Positions 47,606-56,629 of a stretch of 64,000 bases of DNA are shown one piece after another. Every line of letters starts with the position of its first letter. The stretch's first letter is position 1. The DNA is from CAVVTR01 sp963751245. GTDB taxonomy: Bacteria; Acidobacteriota; Thermoanaerobaculia; Thermoanaerobaculales; Thermoanaerobaculaceae. Both the position numbers and the translations under genes were made by a program. The notes below the pieces were generated by a model. The model did not search any database. It was given only the letters and a program-made list of their open reading frames with translations, and was not told where the DNA came from. Location: assembly GCA_963751245.1 (NCBI GenBank), contig CAVVTR010000002.1:1-64000 (forward strand). The letters run 5' to 3'.

Positions 47606-50452
47606 GTGGTCGGGTTCGTTGCGGTGGGGCTCGGCCTCGCGGTGGAGGCTCAGTGGAGGATCACCTTCGGGACCTACGCGCCCGCCCTCAACAACGTGGA
47701 GGAGGCGAGGCTCTCGGCGGCGACCGCGTACCTGTCGGTCACCCGGGCCGACGCCGGGGACCCGACCAGCGGGCTCACGGACGCCGCCGCCCTCGTGGAC
47801 CGGGCCAGGCTCGCGGTGGAGGACGCCCTGGCCGGCCACAGCCGCATCATCGGGCTCGCGGGACGGCCGCTGACGGACGAGGACCTGGTCCGCCGTCTGC
47901 GCACGTACGCCGGCGCGCTGGACCGGTTCAAGGCGGTGGTGGAGGTGCCGGGAGCGGCGGGGACGGGCCGGGGCCAGGGCGACGTCGGGCGCCGGGTCGC
48001 CTACGCCCGCGCCGACGCCGTGGGGCAGGAGATCGAGAGCCGCCTGCTGCGGGGCTTCTCGCGCGCCATCGCGCAGCAGCACGCCTGGCAGACCACGGGG
48101 CTCGCGGGGTGGCTGGTCCTGGTCCTCATCGTCACCGGCCTGGTGGTTGTTCGCGGGCGAAGGCGCGGCGCGGCGGCGGCGATGCTGGTGGAGAGCGAGG
48201 CTCGCTACCGGGAGCTCTTCGAGGAGATGGCCCAGGGTGTCGTGTACCAGGATCCCAGCGGTGCCATCACCGGTGCCAACCCGGCCGCCGAGCGCATCCT
48301 GGGCGTGTCGTTGGAGCAGCTGCGCGCCCGGACATCGGTGAACCCCGAGTGGTACGCCATCCGCGAGGACGGCTCGACGTTCCCGGAAGGCGAGTACCCC
48401 GCGAGGCAGGTTCTCGCCACGGGACGGGCCGTCTCGGGCGTTGTGATGGGTGTCCTCAACCCTCGCGAGCAGGCGGTGCGCTGGATCCAGGTCGCAGCCG
48501 TGCCGGAGTTCCGCGACGGGGAGGTGACGCCGTTCCGCGTCTTCACCACCTTCGAGGACATCACCGGGAGGAAGCGGGCCGTCGAGGCGCTCCGGGAGAG
48601 CGAGGAGCGGTTCCGCTCCCTGGTCGAGACGCTGTCGGACTGGGTGTGGGAGGTCGACGCCGAGGACCGCTTCGTCTACGCGAGCCCCCAGGTGACCCGG
48701 GTGCTCGGCTACGAGCCCGCCGAGCTCCTGGGGCGGACGCCCTTCGACCTGATGCCGCCCGAGGAGGCCGGGAGGATGCGGGAGGCGTTCCGGGCCTCCA
48801 AGGCCCAGCGCCGGGCGTTCGCGCTCCTCGAGAACGTCAACATCCACAAGGACGGCCGTCCGGTCATCATGGAGACCAGCGGGACGCCGGTGATCGGCCC
48901 TGACGGGTCGCTGCGGGGCTACCGCGGCACCGACCGCGACATCACCACGCGCCGTCAGTCGGAGACCGAGCGGCGCCGGCTCGCCACGGCCGTGGAGCAG
49001 GCGACGGAGGCCTACCTCATCACGGACACGCGGGGCGTCATCGAGTACGTCAACCCCGCCTTCGAGCGCATCACGGGGTACCGCAGCGACGAGGCACTCG
49101 GCCTCACGCCCCGCATCGTCAAGAGCGGCCGCCAGGACCGGGCGTTCTACGAGGACCTGTGGCGGACCATCACCGGCGGGGAGGTGTGGGCGGGAAGGCT
49201 GATCAACCTGCGGAAGGACGGCCGCGAGTACCACGAGGCCATGACCATCACGCCGCTGCGCGACGAGCGGGGCGAGGTGGTGAGGTTCGTCGCCGTGAAG
49301 TCCGACATCACGTCCCAGGTCAACCTCGAGCGCCAGCTCGCGCAGGCCCAGAAGATGGAGGCGGTCGGTCGGCTCGCGGGGGGTGTCGCGCACGACTTCA
49401 ACAACATCCTCCAGGCCATGCTGACCACCACCCAGGTCCTCGGCATCCCGCAGGACGGGGCTCCCGCCATGCCTCGTGAAGAGGTGCGCGAGCTGGAGGG
49501 GCTCGTCGATCGGGCGTCGAAGCTGACCCGTCAGCTGCTTCTCTTCTCCAAGCGGGAACGCACCCGCCCGGAGCCCGGCGACCTCAACGACGTGGTCCGC
49601 ACCGTGGAGAACCTTCTCCGGCGGCTGTTGCGGGCCAACATCTCGTTCAGCGTGGAGCTCGCCGGCGATCGTCTCCCGGTCCGGGCGGACCACGGCCAGC
49701 TGGAGCAGGTGATGGTCAACCTGGCCATCAACGCCGCCGACGCGATGCCCGACGGTGGTGCGCTGGCCATCACCTCCGGTGCCGGCGCCGTTCCCGGTTC
49801 GGGGGGTGCCGAGGGCGTGTGGTTCGCGTTCAGCGACACCGGCGGCGGCATCCCGGCGGAGCTGCAGGAGAAGATCTTCGAACCGTTCTTCAGCACCAAG
49901 GAGGCGGGGCGGGGCACGGGGCTGGGGCTCGCCGTGGTCCATGGCATCGTGGCCGCTCACGGCGGACGCATCGTCGTGGAGAGCACGGACGGCGCGGGCA
50001 CGACGTTCCGCGTGTGGCTCCCCCGGTTCGCCGGCGCCCGGGAGCACCCGCTGCCGTCCCGGGTTCAGGGCGAGATCCCCCGCGGCCGCGGCGAGCGCGT
50101 CCTCCTGGTCGAGGACGAGCCCGCCGTGAGGGCCGCGGTCCAGCAGCTCCTCGATCGCCTGGGGTACGTGACCGTCGCAGCCGCTTCGGGGGAGGAGGCC
50201 GTCGCCACCGGTGCGGAGACGCCGTTCGAGCTGCTCCTCACCGACACCATGCTCCCGGGCATCACCGGCGTGGAGGTGGTGCGCGCCCTGAGGGAGCGCT
50301 GGCCGGACATGGGCATCATCCTGATGTCGGGCTACGCCGCCGACGAGGTGCTGCCCAAGGGGGAGGAGCTGTTGACGTGGAACTTCCTCCAGAAGCCCGT
50401 TGACCTCGGGGTCCTCGCGCGCACCATCCGCCAGACCCTGGACCGGCGCTGA
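47606..50452 (+). CDS. Hybrid sensor kinase PAS-PAS-PAS-HK-REC
   Basis: 948 residues from GTG. TM helix at the start, periplasmic loop of about 130 residues (EARLSAATAYLSV), TM helix GLAGWLVLVLIVTGLVVV (about 167-185), three PAS domains (about 195-320, 325-450, 455-570; e.g. ITGYRSDEALGLTPRIV), HisKA with GGVAHDFNNIL (His near 595), HATPase (DTGGGIPAELQEKIFEPFF; GTGLGLAVVHG), and a C-terminal receiver with TDTMLPGITG. The coding frame is open about 70 nt upstream of 47606, but no start codon exists there; a good GGGAGGG-GTG at 47542 is in another frame. A frameshift may separate this gene from that start or from the binding protein. Confidence 0.85.
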   Translation: MVGFVAVGLGLAVEAQWRITFGTYAPALNNVEEARLSAATAYLSVTRADAGDPTSGLTDAAALVDRARLAVEDALAGHSRIIGLAGRPLTDEDLVRRLRTYAGALDRFKAVVEVPGAAGTGRGQGDVGRRVAYARADAVGQEIESRLLRGFSRAIAQQHAWQTTGLAGWLVLVLIVTGLVVVRGRRRGAAAAMLVESEARYRELFEEMAQGVVYQDPSGAITGANPAAERILGVSLEQLRARTSVNPEWYAIREDGSTFPEGEYPARQVLATGRAVSGVVMGVLNPREQAVRWIQVAAVPEFRDGEVTPFRVFTTFEDITGRKRAVEALRESEERFRSLVETLSDWVWEVDAEDRFVYASPQVTRVLGYEPAELLGRTPFDLMPPEEAGRMREAFRASKAQRRAFALLENVNIHKDGRPVIMETSGTPVIGPDGSLRGYRGTDRDITTRRQSETERRRLATAVEQATEAYLITDTRGVIEYVNPAFERITGYRSDEALGLTPRIVKSGRQDRAFYEDLWRTITGGEVWAGRLINLRKDGREYHEAMTITPLRDERGEVVRFVAVKSDITSQVNLERQLAQAQKMEAVGRLAGGVAHDFNNILQAMLTTTQVLGIPQDGAPAMPREEVRELEGLVDRASKLTRQLLLFSKRERTRPEPGDLNDVVRTVENLLRRLLRANISFSVELAGDRLPVRADHGQLEQVMVNLAINAADAMPDGGALAITSGAGAVPGSGGAEGVWFAFSDTGGGIPAELQEKIFEPFFSTKEAGRGTGLGLAVVHGIVAAHGGRIVVESTDGAGTTFRVWLPRFAGAREHPLPSRVQGEIPRGRGERVLLVEDEPAVRAAVQQLLDRLGYVTVAAASGEEAVATGAETPFELLLTDTMLPGITGVEVVRALRERWPDMGIILMSGYAADEVLPKGEELLTWNFLQKPVDLGVLARTIRQTLDRR

Positions 50453-50488
50453 GGCCTCCCGGCTCCCCGTCGCCGCGCCGCGGGAGAG

Positions 50489-50695
50489 TCACTCGCGGAA
50501 GAGGAACGGCGCCGCCGCGATGACGAGCCCGATGGCGAGCTCCAGCGGCACGTTGCTGACCAGGTAGGGGTACACGCACAGGCCCACCCCGGCGAACAGG
50601 AAGACCGGCTGCTGCTGGCGCTTGCCGTAGACGAAGTACGCCATGCCGAGGATCCCGGCGACGAGGCCGACGGCGAGGGTCCCGGGCGAGGGCAT
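50489..50695 (-). CDS. Small two-helix membrane protein
   Basis: 68 residues from ATG 50695. Two hydrophobic helices (TLAVGLVAGILGMAYFVYG and LELAIGLVIAAAPFLF) separated by KRQQQPVFLFAG...YPYLVSN. I do not know the family. The charge pattern and two-TM layout recall small transmembrane modulators such as YnfA-like or MgtU-like proteins. It is convergent with the hybrid kinase. The longer ORF to 50800 shows no protein character upstream of the ATG. Confidence 0.6.
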   Translation of the reverse strand: MPSPGTLAVGLVAGILGMAYFVYGKRQQQPVFLFAGVGLCVYPYLVSNVPLELAIGLVIAAAPFLFRE

Positions 50696-50814
50696 GACGC
50701 AGTCTCTCACAACCCGGCTCCGGGGGACGCCGGCGGTCTTCACCGGGCGTGCCGGGACCAGGCCGTGCCCCTCCCCGGGGCGCCGCCGCTCACCAGGCAC
50801 TGAGAGCGCGCTCA

Positions 50815-50851
50815 GGTTCCATCCATGGGAACCGGGTCATCGAGAACCCGG
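50815..50851 (+). other. Two overlapping short hairpins
   Basis: GGTTCC (50815-50820)/GGAACC (50828-50833) and CCGGGT (50832-50837)/ACCCGG (50846-50851) share two bases and cannot both form fully. They lie 38 nt before a small secreted-peptide ORF. A leader or attenuator is possible; no T-tract is present. Confidence 0.35.
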
Positions 50852-50888
50852 TGATCTGCAAGAGCAGTGAGACCGGAGGCAGGGGGCC

Positions 50889-51020
50889 ATGCGCCGGTTC
50901 GTGTTTCTCAGGGTGGTTCTCGTGTTGGGGGCGGCGCCGTTGGGGGCAGCGCCCCCGGGACAGGCGCACATCCCGCCGCCGGCGGACCTGGCGGGCACCC
51001 ATGACGGGCTGGAGCACTGA
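50889..51020 (+). CDS. Putative small secreted peptide
   Basis: 43 residues from ATG 50889 with GGAGGCAGGGGG upstream. The first 24 residues are a signal peptide (FVFLRVVLVLGAAPLGAAP), leaving about 19 residues (HIPPPADLAGTHDGLEH). It ends within a low-evidence region. It could be a genuine short peptide or the remnant of a longer gene. Confidence 0.4.
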   Translation: MRRFVFLRVVLVLGAAPLGAAPPGQAHIPPPADLAGTHDGLEH

Positions 51021-51228
51021 TCCGTGTACCGGCGGAGTGGGTGGGGACGCTCATCGTCCCCGCGCACGGATGCGGCAGATGGTTCGTCGAGGATGCTCTC
51101 ACCGCGTTTCCGCCCGCGGCCCTGACGCTTGAGGAACAGCTGCTGTCGGCCGTCGGCCACCCCGGGCGGGTCATCGCCTGGGGCGAACCTTACGGCAGCC
51201 TCGGCGCTCACGAGCTCAGCGAGACGTT

Positions 51229-51426
51229 TCACGGAACCTGCGACGGAGTCATCGCCGCCCCGGGAGTCAAGGCCGGCGACTCGAAGCTCACGGATGCCCT
51301 CTTGCGCCCGAGCCTGGTGCGCGACGCCGCGGCTCGCGCAGGGAGGCCGCAGTTCCGGCTCCCCCCGGTCATCACGACGAGGGCTCCGACCACAAGTGGA
51401 ACGAGTCGCAGGAGCGGTCGTCTCAT
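51229..51426 (-). CDS. Hypothetical small exported protein
   Basis: 65 residues from ATG 51426. The N-terminus is a strong signal peptide or anchor (LLRLVPLVVGALVVMTGG); the rest is basic and short. No Shine-Dalgarno site is clear. It runs divergently from fdhA. Low confidence: it may be a spurious ORF in GC-rich DNA. Confidence 0.3.
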   Translation of the reverse strand: MRRPLLRLVPLVVGALVVMTGGSRNCGLPARAAASRTRLGRKRASVSFESPALTPGAAMTPSQVP

Positions 51427-51569
51427 GAGGCGTCGAACCGGGAGCCGGCTGGGCATGGTCCTCCCGGCGCACCGGCGGCCCACGCGTGGTCCACACCCAA
51501 CGAGAGGGTGAGGCCCGGGCGACGGCGGGCGGCACGAGATGACGTGGCACGAGCCTGCGCTCGCCATGG

Positions 51570-51575
51570 TAGAGT
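51570..51575 (+). promoter_or_regulatory. -10 element for fdhA
   Basis: TAGAGT after GG, 26 nt before ATG 51601; ribosome site GGGAGG at 51590-51595. Confidence 0.4.
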
Positions 51576-51600
51576 CATGTTCAACACCAGGGAGGACGAC

Positions 51601-54600
51601 ATGAGCTTCGAACGCTGGCCGTTCCTGCGTCAGCTCCGCACCGGCGCCGACGGGACGGGGGAGGAGTCGTTCTCCCGCCGCACACGGGACCTGCGGGCAC
51701 GCATCGCCGGCGCCGCGGTGGCGCGCTCCGTCTGCCCCTACTGTGCGGTGGGGTGCGGGCAGCTCGTCTACCACCGGGACGGAGAGATCCTGGCCATCGA
51801 GGGCGACCCGGAAAGCCCCGTTTCCGGCGGGACGCTGTGCCCCAAGGGCGCGGCCTCGCACGAGCTCCTCAGCCACCCGGCACGGGTGACGACGGTGATG
51901 TACCGCCGGCCGGGAGGCCGGAAGTGGGAGAGGATCGGGCTCGAGAAGGCGATGGACATGATCGCCGACCGGGTCTGGGATACGCGCAGGCGCACCTTCG
52001 AGGTGCGGGACGAGGCCGGCGACGAGGTGCGCCACACCGTGGGCATCGCCCACCTGGGCGGCGCGACGTTGGACAACGAGGAGAACTACCTGATCAAGAA
52101 GCTGTTCACCGGCGGGCTCGGGATGGTGTCCGTCTCCAACCAGGCCCGGATATGACACTCCTCGACGGTGCCCGGTCTGGGCACCTCGTTCGGGCGGGGC
52201 GGGGCAACCACCGCCCAGCAGGACCTGGCCAACGCCGACTGCATCCTGATCCAGGGCTCCTCCATGGCCGAGGCGCACCCGGTGGGGTTCCGCTGGGTGA
52301 TGAAGGCCAGGGAGAGGGGGGCGAAGCTCATCCACGTGGACCCGCGCTACTCGCGCACAAGCGCGATGGCGGACCTGTGGGTGCCGCTGCGGGCGGGGAC
52401 CGACATCGTGTTCCTGGGCGGCCTCGTCGACTACATCCTCCGCAACGGCCTCGAGTTCCGCGAGTACGTGGCCCACTTCACCAACGCCTCGTGCATCCTG
52501 CGTGAGGACTTCCGGGACTCCCACGACGGCGACGGCTTCTTCTCGGGCTGGGACGAGGACAGCCGGAGCTACGACCCCGCGAGCTGGGCCTACGAGGGCG
52601 GCGATCCGGGCCGCCCGCAGCGCGACCTGACCCTCCAGCACCCGAGGTGCGTGTTCCAGGTGCTCAAGAAGCACTTCGCCCGCTACACCCCCGAGCTGGT
52701 GGAGCAGGTGTGCGGCGTCCCGCCGGAGCTGTTCCGCCAGGTCGCCGAGACGGTCACCGCGGCCTCGGGCCCGGAGCGCACCATGGCGATCTGCTACGCG
52801 GTGGGGTGGACGCAGCACTCCGTCGGCGTGCAGATCATCCGGACCGCCGCCATCCTGCAGCTCCTCCTGGGCAACATCGGGAGGCCCGGCGGCGGCATCC
52901 TCGCCCTGAGGGGCCACGCCTCGATCCAGGGCTCCACCGACATCCCCACGCTCTTCGACATCCTCCCCGGCTACATGCCGATGCCGAAGGCGAAGGAGGA
53001 CGGCCAGTCGCTGGCGACCTACTGGGGCCACGCCGGCCACCGCACCGGGCTGTGGGCGAACATCCCCGCCTACAGCGTCAGCCTGCTCAAGGCGTACTAC
53101 GGCCGCAACGCCACGGCGGACAACCAGTTCGGCTGGAGCTGGCTGCCCCGCACCAACCGGGACCACTCGCACTACTCCTACTTCACCGACATGGAGGACG
53201 GCAAGGTCGAGGGGTTCTTCCTGATGGGGCAGAACCCGGCCGTGGGCGCCGTCAACGGCCGCCTGGAGCGGCGTGCCCTGGCCAGGCTCAAGTGGATGGT
53301 GGTCCGGGACCTTGTAGAGATCGAATCGGCGTCGTTCTGGTACGCGTCGCCCGAGGTGGAGCGCGGCGAGATCGTACCGGAGGATGTGGCCACCGAGGTG
53401 TTCCTGCTTCCCGCCGCCGGCCATGCCGAGAAGGCGGGGACGTTCACCAACACCCAGCGCATGCTCCAGTGGCGGGAGAAGGCCGTGGACCCCCCGGGCG
53501 ACTGCCGCAGCGAGGCGTGGTTCATCCACCAGCTGGCCAGGCGCCTGCGGGCGAAGGCCGAAGCCTCCGACGATCCCGTCGACGAGCCGCTGAGGGCGCT
53601 GGACTGGTGGTACCCGGAGGACGCCGCGGGGGAGCCGGAGATCGAGGCGGTCCAGGCGGAGATCAACGGCTGGCGCACCGACCCCGCCGAGGGACCCGAC
53701 GGCGTGGTGCACGGCAGGGACCACGAGGGCCGACTCCACCACGGACCGCAGGTCGCGGGCATCGGCGAGCTCGAGGCGGACGGCTCCACCGCCTGCGGCT
53801 GCTGGATCTACTCCGGGGTCTACGGTCCCGACGGAGTGAACCGCGCGGCGCTGCGGGAGCCCAGAGGTCCGTACGGGCACGGCTGGGGGTTCGCCTGGCC
53901 CTCCGACCGCCGGATCCTCTACAACCGCTGCTCCGCCCGCCCCGACGGGCATCCCTGGAGCGAGAGGAAGAAGCTGGTGTGGTGGGACGAGGAGGCGGCG
54001 AAGTGGACGGGCGTCGACGTCCCCGACTTTCCCGCGGCCAAGCCCCCCGGCTACCAGCCTCCGCCCGGCGCGGCCGGCATGGCGGCCCACCCGGGGACGC
54101 TCCGTTCATCCTCCACGACGACGGGCTGGGGTGGCTGTTCGTGCCGGCGGGGCTGAAGGACGGGCCGCTGCCGACCCACTTCGAGCCGCTGGAGTCGCCC
54201 CTGTCCAACTCCGTCGTGAAGCGGCAGACCAACCCCCCCGAGCACTGGTTCCCGCGGGACGACAACCGCTTCGCGCCCCCCGCGGATCCCCGCTTCCCCC
54301 ACGTCCTCACCACGTTCCGGCTCACCGAGCACCACACCGGGGGCGGCATGTCGCGCACCCTCACGCACCTCGCCGAGCTGCAGCCCGAGCAGTTCCTGGA
54401 GCTCTCCCCCGAGCTCGCCGCCACCATCGGCGTGGCCACCGGCGACTGGGTCAGCGTGGTGACGCTGCGCTCCGCCGTCGAGGCGCGGGCGATGGTGACG
54501 AGGCGGATGCGGCCGCTGATCATCGACGGTCGCACCGTGCACCAGGTGGCCCTGCCCTTCCACTGGGGGTGGAGCGGCCTGGTGAAGGGGGACGTGACCA

Positions 54601-54785
54601 ACGATCTCATCGCCATCTCGGGCGAGCCCAACGTGACCATCCAGGAGTCCAAGGCCCTGACCTGCCGGGTGGAGCGGGGACGGCGCCGGCGCGGCGCGGC
54701 CCTGGTCGAGTGGATCGAAGCGCTCGTCGCGGACTCGAAGCGCCACCCCGAGGAAGAGCGACGTCCGAAAGGGGGTGGGTCGTGA
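51601..54785 (+). CDS. fdhA: Selenocysteine formate dehydrogenase, catalytic subunit (UGA = Sec185; one frameshift)
   Basis: Molybdopterin-FeS subunit of about 1,060 residues oxidising formate to CO2. A [4Fe-4S] motif CPYCAVGC...LCPKG lies near residues 42-80. At 52153-52155 a UGA follows NQARI and precedes HSSTV, exactly where E. coli FdnG has selenocysteine. A hairpin just after it (52167-52185) has the E. coli fdhF-like GGUCU loop. The frame then runs to the four-G run at 54093-54096, where it shifts by one: HPGTL becomes HPGDAPFILHDDG if one G is added. After that the C-terminus is normal to 54785. No twin-arginine signal is present, so the active site faces the cytoplasm. fdhB overlaps by four bases. 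Confidence 0.9.
52153..52155 (+). other. Selenocysteine codon (UGA) in fdhA
   Basis: In-frame TGA between Ile184 and His186. Both flanks align to the conserved NQAR(V/I)-U-H segment of formate dehydrogenases; a simple nonsense mutation at this exact place is improbable. Confidence 0.92.
52167..52185 (+). promoter_or_regulatory. Bacterial SECIS hairpin
   Basis: GGTGCCC (52167-52173), loop GGTCT, GGGCACC (52179-52185). The stem starts 11 nt after the UGA, as in E. coli fdhF, and the loop GGUCU is the SelB-binding loop there. Confidence 0.85.
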
Positions 54786-55642
54786 GCACCGTGCCCGGCT
54801 CGGGTCTCGACAACCAGCGGCGCCACACGGCGTTCGAGGACGGCGTCACGGTGGGCTTCCTCACCGACGCGTCGCTGTGCATCGGCTGCAAGGCGTGCGA
54901 GGTGGCGTGCAAGGAGTGGAACGGCGTGCCTGCCGACGGCTACGTGTTCACGGGGCTGTCCTACGACAACACCGTGGCGCTGGGCGCCGCCACCTGGCGC
55001 CACGTGGCGTTCCGCGAGGAGAACGCGTTCCGGGGCGGCCAGCGCGCCGGCTCCATGGACGGGACCCGCGAGGCCCCGTTCCGGTGGGTGTTTCTCTCGG
55101 ACGTGTGCAAGCACTGCGAGGTGGCCGGGTGCCTGGAGGCCTGCCCCACCGGCGCCATCGTCCGCACCCGGGTGGGCTCGGTGTTCGTGCAGGACGACGT
55201 CTGCAACGGCTGCGGCTACTGCATCGTCTCCTGCCCCTTCGGCGTCATCGACCGGCGCACCTTCGCGCCGGGGAGGGGCGGTGCGTTCAAGTGCACCCTG
55301 TGCTACGACCGCCAGAAGGAGGGGATGACCCCGGCCTGCGCGAAGACCTGTCCCACCGAGTCAATCCTGTTCGGCCCCCTGGAAGCGCTTCGCCGGCACG
55401 GACGCGACCGGCTCGAGACCCTCAGGGAGAGGGGCTTCCGGGACGCCGCGCTCTATGACGCGTCCGGCACTTCGGTCGACGGGGTGCACGCGCTGTTCGT
55501 GACCATCGGGGACCCCACCGCCTACGGCCTGCCTCCGCGGCCGGAGGCTCCCCTGGCGCATCTCGCGGCGGGGTGGACCGCCGCCGCCGTCACCGCGGCC
55601 GTGGCGGTGGCTGCCGCCTTCGCGGTGTTCGCCTTCCTCTAG
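54782..55642 (+). CDS. fdhB: Formate dehydrogenase iron-sulfur subunit
   Basis: 286 residues from GTG 54782, overlapping the fdhA stop (GTGA). Four [4Fe-4S] clusters are marked by CIGCKACEVACKEWN (near 40), CKHCEVAGCLEACP (near 110), CNGCGYCIVSCPFGV (near 140) and CTLCYDRQKEG...CAKTCP (near 170). This is the electron wire from the molybdopterin site to the membrane subunit. A C-terminal TM helix (TAAAVTAAVAVAAAFAVFAFL) anchors it, as in FdnH. ATG/GTG choice follows the overlap. Confidence 0.93.
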   Translation: MSTVPGSGLDNQRRHTAFEDGVTVGFLTDASLCIGCKACEVACKEWNGVPADGYVFTGLSYDNTVALGAATWRHVAFREENAFRGGQRAGSMDGTREAPFRWVFLSDVCKHCEVAGCLEACPTGAIVRTRVGSVFVQDDVCNGCGYCIVSCPFGVIDRRTFAPGRGGAFKCTLCYDRQKEGMTPACAKTCPTESILFGPLEALRRHGRDRLETLRERGFRDAALYDASGTSVDGVHALFVTIGDPTAYGLPPRPEAPLAHLAAGWTAAAVTAAVAVAAAFAVFAFL

Positions 55643-55652
55643 GAGAGAGCCG

Positions 55653-56582
55653 ATGCGCAGGACGTTCCAGACACCAACGACACCGCTGCAGCCGTGGGGC
55701 GCCACGAGCCGTGCCGCCTACCACGGCCAGCCGATCCTCAAGGCGCCGGTGTGGACCTGGCAGATCCCGGCCTACTTCTTCGTCGGCGGACTGGCCGGCA
55801 TGTCGGCGGTTCTCGCGCTGGCGGCGCTGCTCCTCGGTGGGGGGGCGGGGCTGGTGCGGACCGCCGTGTGGGTCGCCGGTGTCGGGGGGCTCGTCAACCC
55901 GGCCCTGCTCACCGCGGACCTCGGCCGTCCGCTCCGCTTCCTGGCCATGCTGCGGGTGTTCAAGCGGCGCTCCCCCATGTCGGTGGGCGCCTGGGCCGTC
56001 AGCACCTTCGGCGGTGTCGCGGCGGCGGCCGTCGTGTTCGAGGAGTGGCACCTCGCCACGGGCTCGCCGGCGGCCGCGGACCTGCTGCTGGCGTCCCTCG
56101 TCGTGGCCGCGATCCTGGGCGCGGTGGTGGCGGTGTACACGGGCGTTCTCCTCGGCTCGACGGCGATCCCCGCCTGGTCCACACGGAGCGTGCTGCTGCC
56201 CGTCCACTTCGGCATCGCCGCCCTGGGCTCGGCGGCGGGGCTGCTCGAGCTGATGGGCCACCCGACGGCACCGCTGAACGCCATCGGATTCCTGGTGGCC
56301 TCCGTGGAGACCGTGGTGGGCGCCACCGTGGAGCTGCGCCGCGGTCGCGTCGCCAGCCGCGCCATGCGGCAGGGGGTCCCGGGCACGCTGCTCCGCGCCG
56401 GCGGCGTCCTCGCCGGGCCGGCCTCGCTCCTGCTCCGCATCCTCGGCCTGCGCCTGCCCGCGGCCGCCGCGTTCCTCCTCGGCGCCCTCGTCAGCCGCTA
56501 CGCCTGGATCGCGGTGGGGCGCGCCTCGGCCCACGATCCCGAGGCTCTCCTCGACCTCCAGCGGGCCCCGGCAGGGAGCTGA
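55653..56582 (+). CDS. nrfD: NrfD/PsrC-type quinone-reactive membrane subunit
   Basis: 309 residues, eight or nine TM helices. The start MRRTFQTPTTPLQPWGATSRAAYHGQPILKAPVW is followed by TWQIPAYFFVGGLAGMSAV. The GG and Asp-Leu-Gly-Arg-Pro segment (TADLGRPLRFLAML) is the family hallmark. It replaces the haem b subunit of FdnI and passes electrons to menaquinone. Ten nt after fdhB with AGGAGAG upstream, so the three genes form one operon. Confidence 0.9.
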   Translation: MRRTFQTPTTPLQPWGATSRAAYHGQPILKAPVWTWQIPAYFFVGGLAGMSAVLALAALLLGGGAGLVRTAVWVAGVGGLVNPALLTADLGRPLRFLAMLRVFKRRSPMSVGAWAVSTFGGVAAAAVVFEEWHLATGSPAAADLLLASLVVAAILGAVVAVYTGVLLGSTAIPAWSTRSVLLPVHFGIAALGSAAGLLELMGHPTAPLNAIGFLVASVETVVGATVELRRGRVASRAMRQGVPGTLLRAGGVLAGPASLLLRILGLRLPAAAAFLLGALVSRYAWIAVGRASAHDPEALLDLQRAPAGS

Positions 56583-56629
56583 CGCCGCCGGCGGCGGCCG
56601 GCCGCGCACGCGATACCACGTGATACGGT

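Larger units (their letters stand above)
51021..51600. other. Region with no well-supported gene, upstream of fdhA
   Basis: The plus strand has an open frame 51041-51511 (GEPYGSLGAHELSETFHG in its middle) and the minus strand a 65-residue ORF at 51229-51426 starting MRRPLLRLVPLVVGALVVMT, a signal-peptide-like stretch. Neither matches a family I know. Composition is coding-like, so a decayed gene is possible. The fdhA promoter lies at the right end. Confidence 0.45.

Noticed and set aside
52153..52155. Nonsense mutation inactivating fdhA
   Set aside because: Position, flanks and the following GGTCT hairpin fit selenocysteine insertion.
51229..54090. 953-codon minus-strand ORF opposite fdhA
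   Set aside because: FdhA on the plus strand is unambiguous. Only the terminal 65 residues with a signal-like start were kept, at low confidence.
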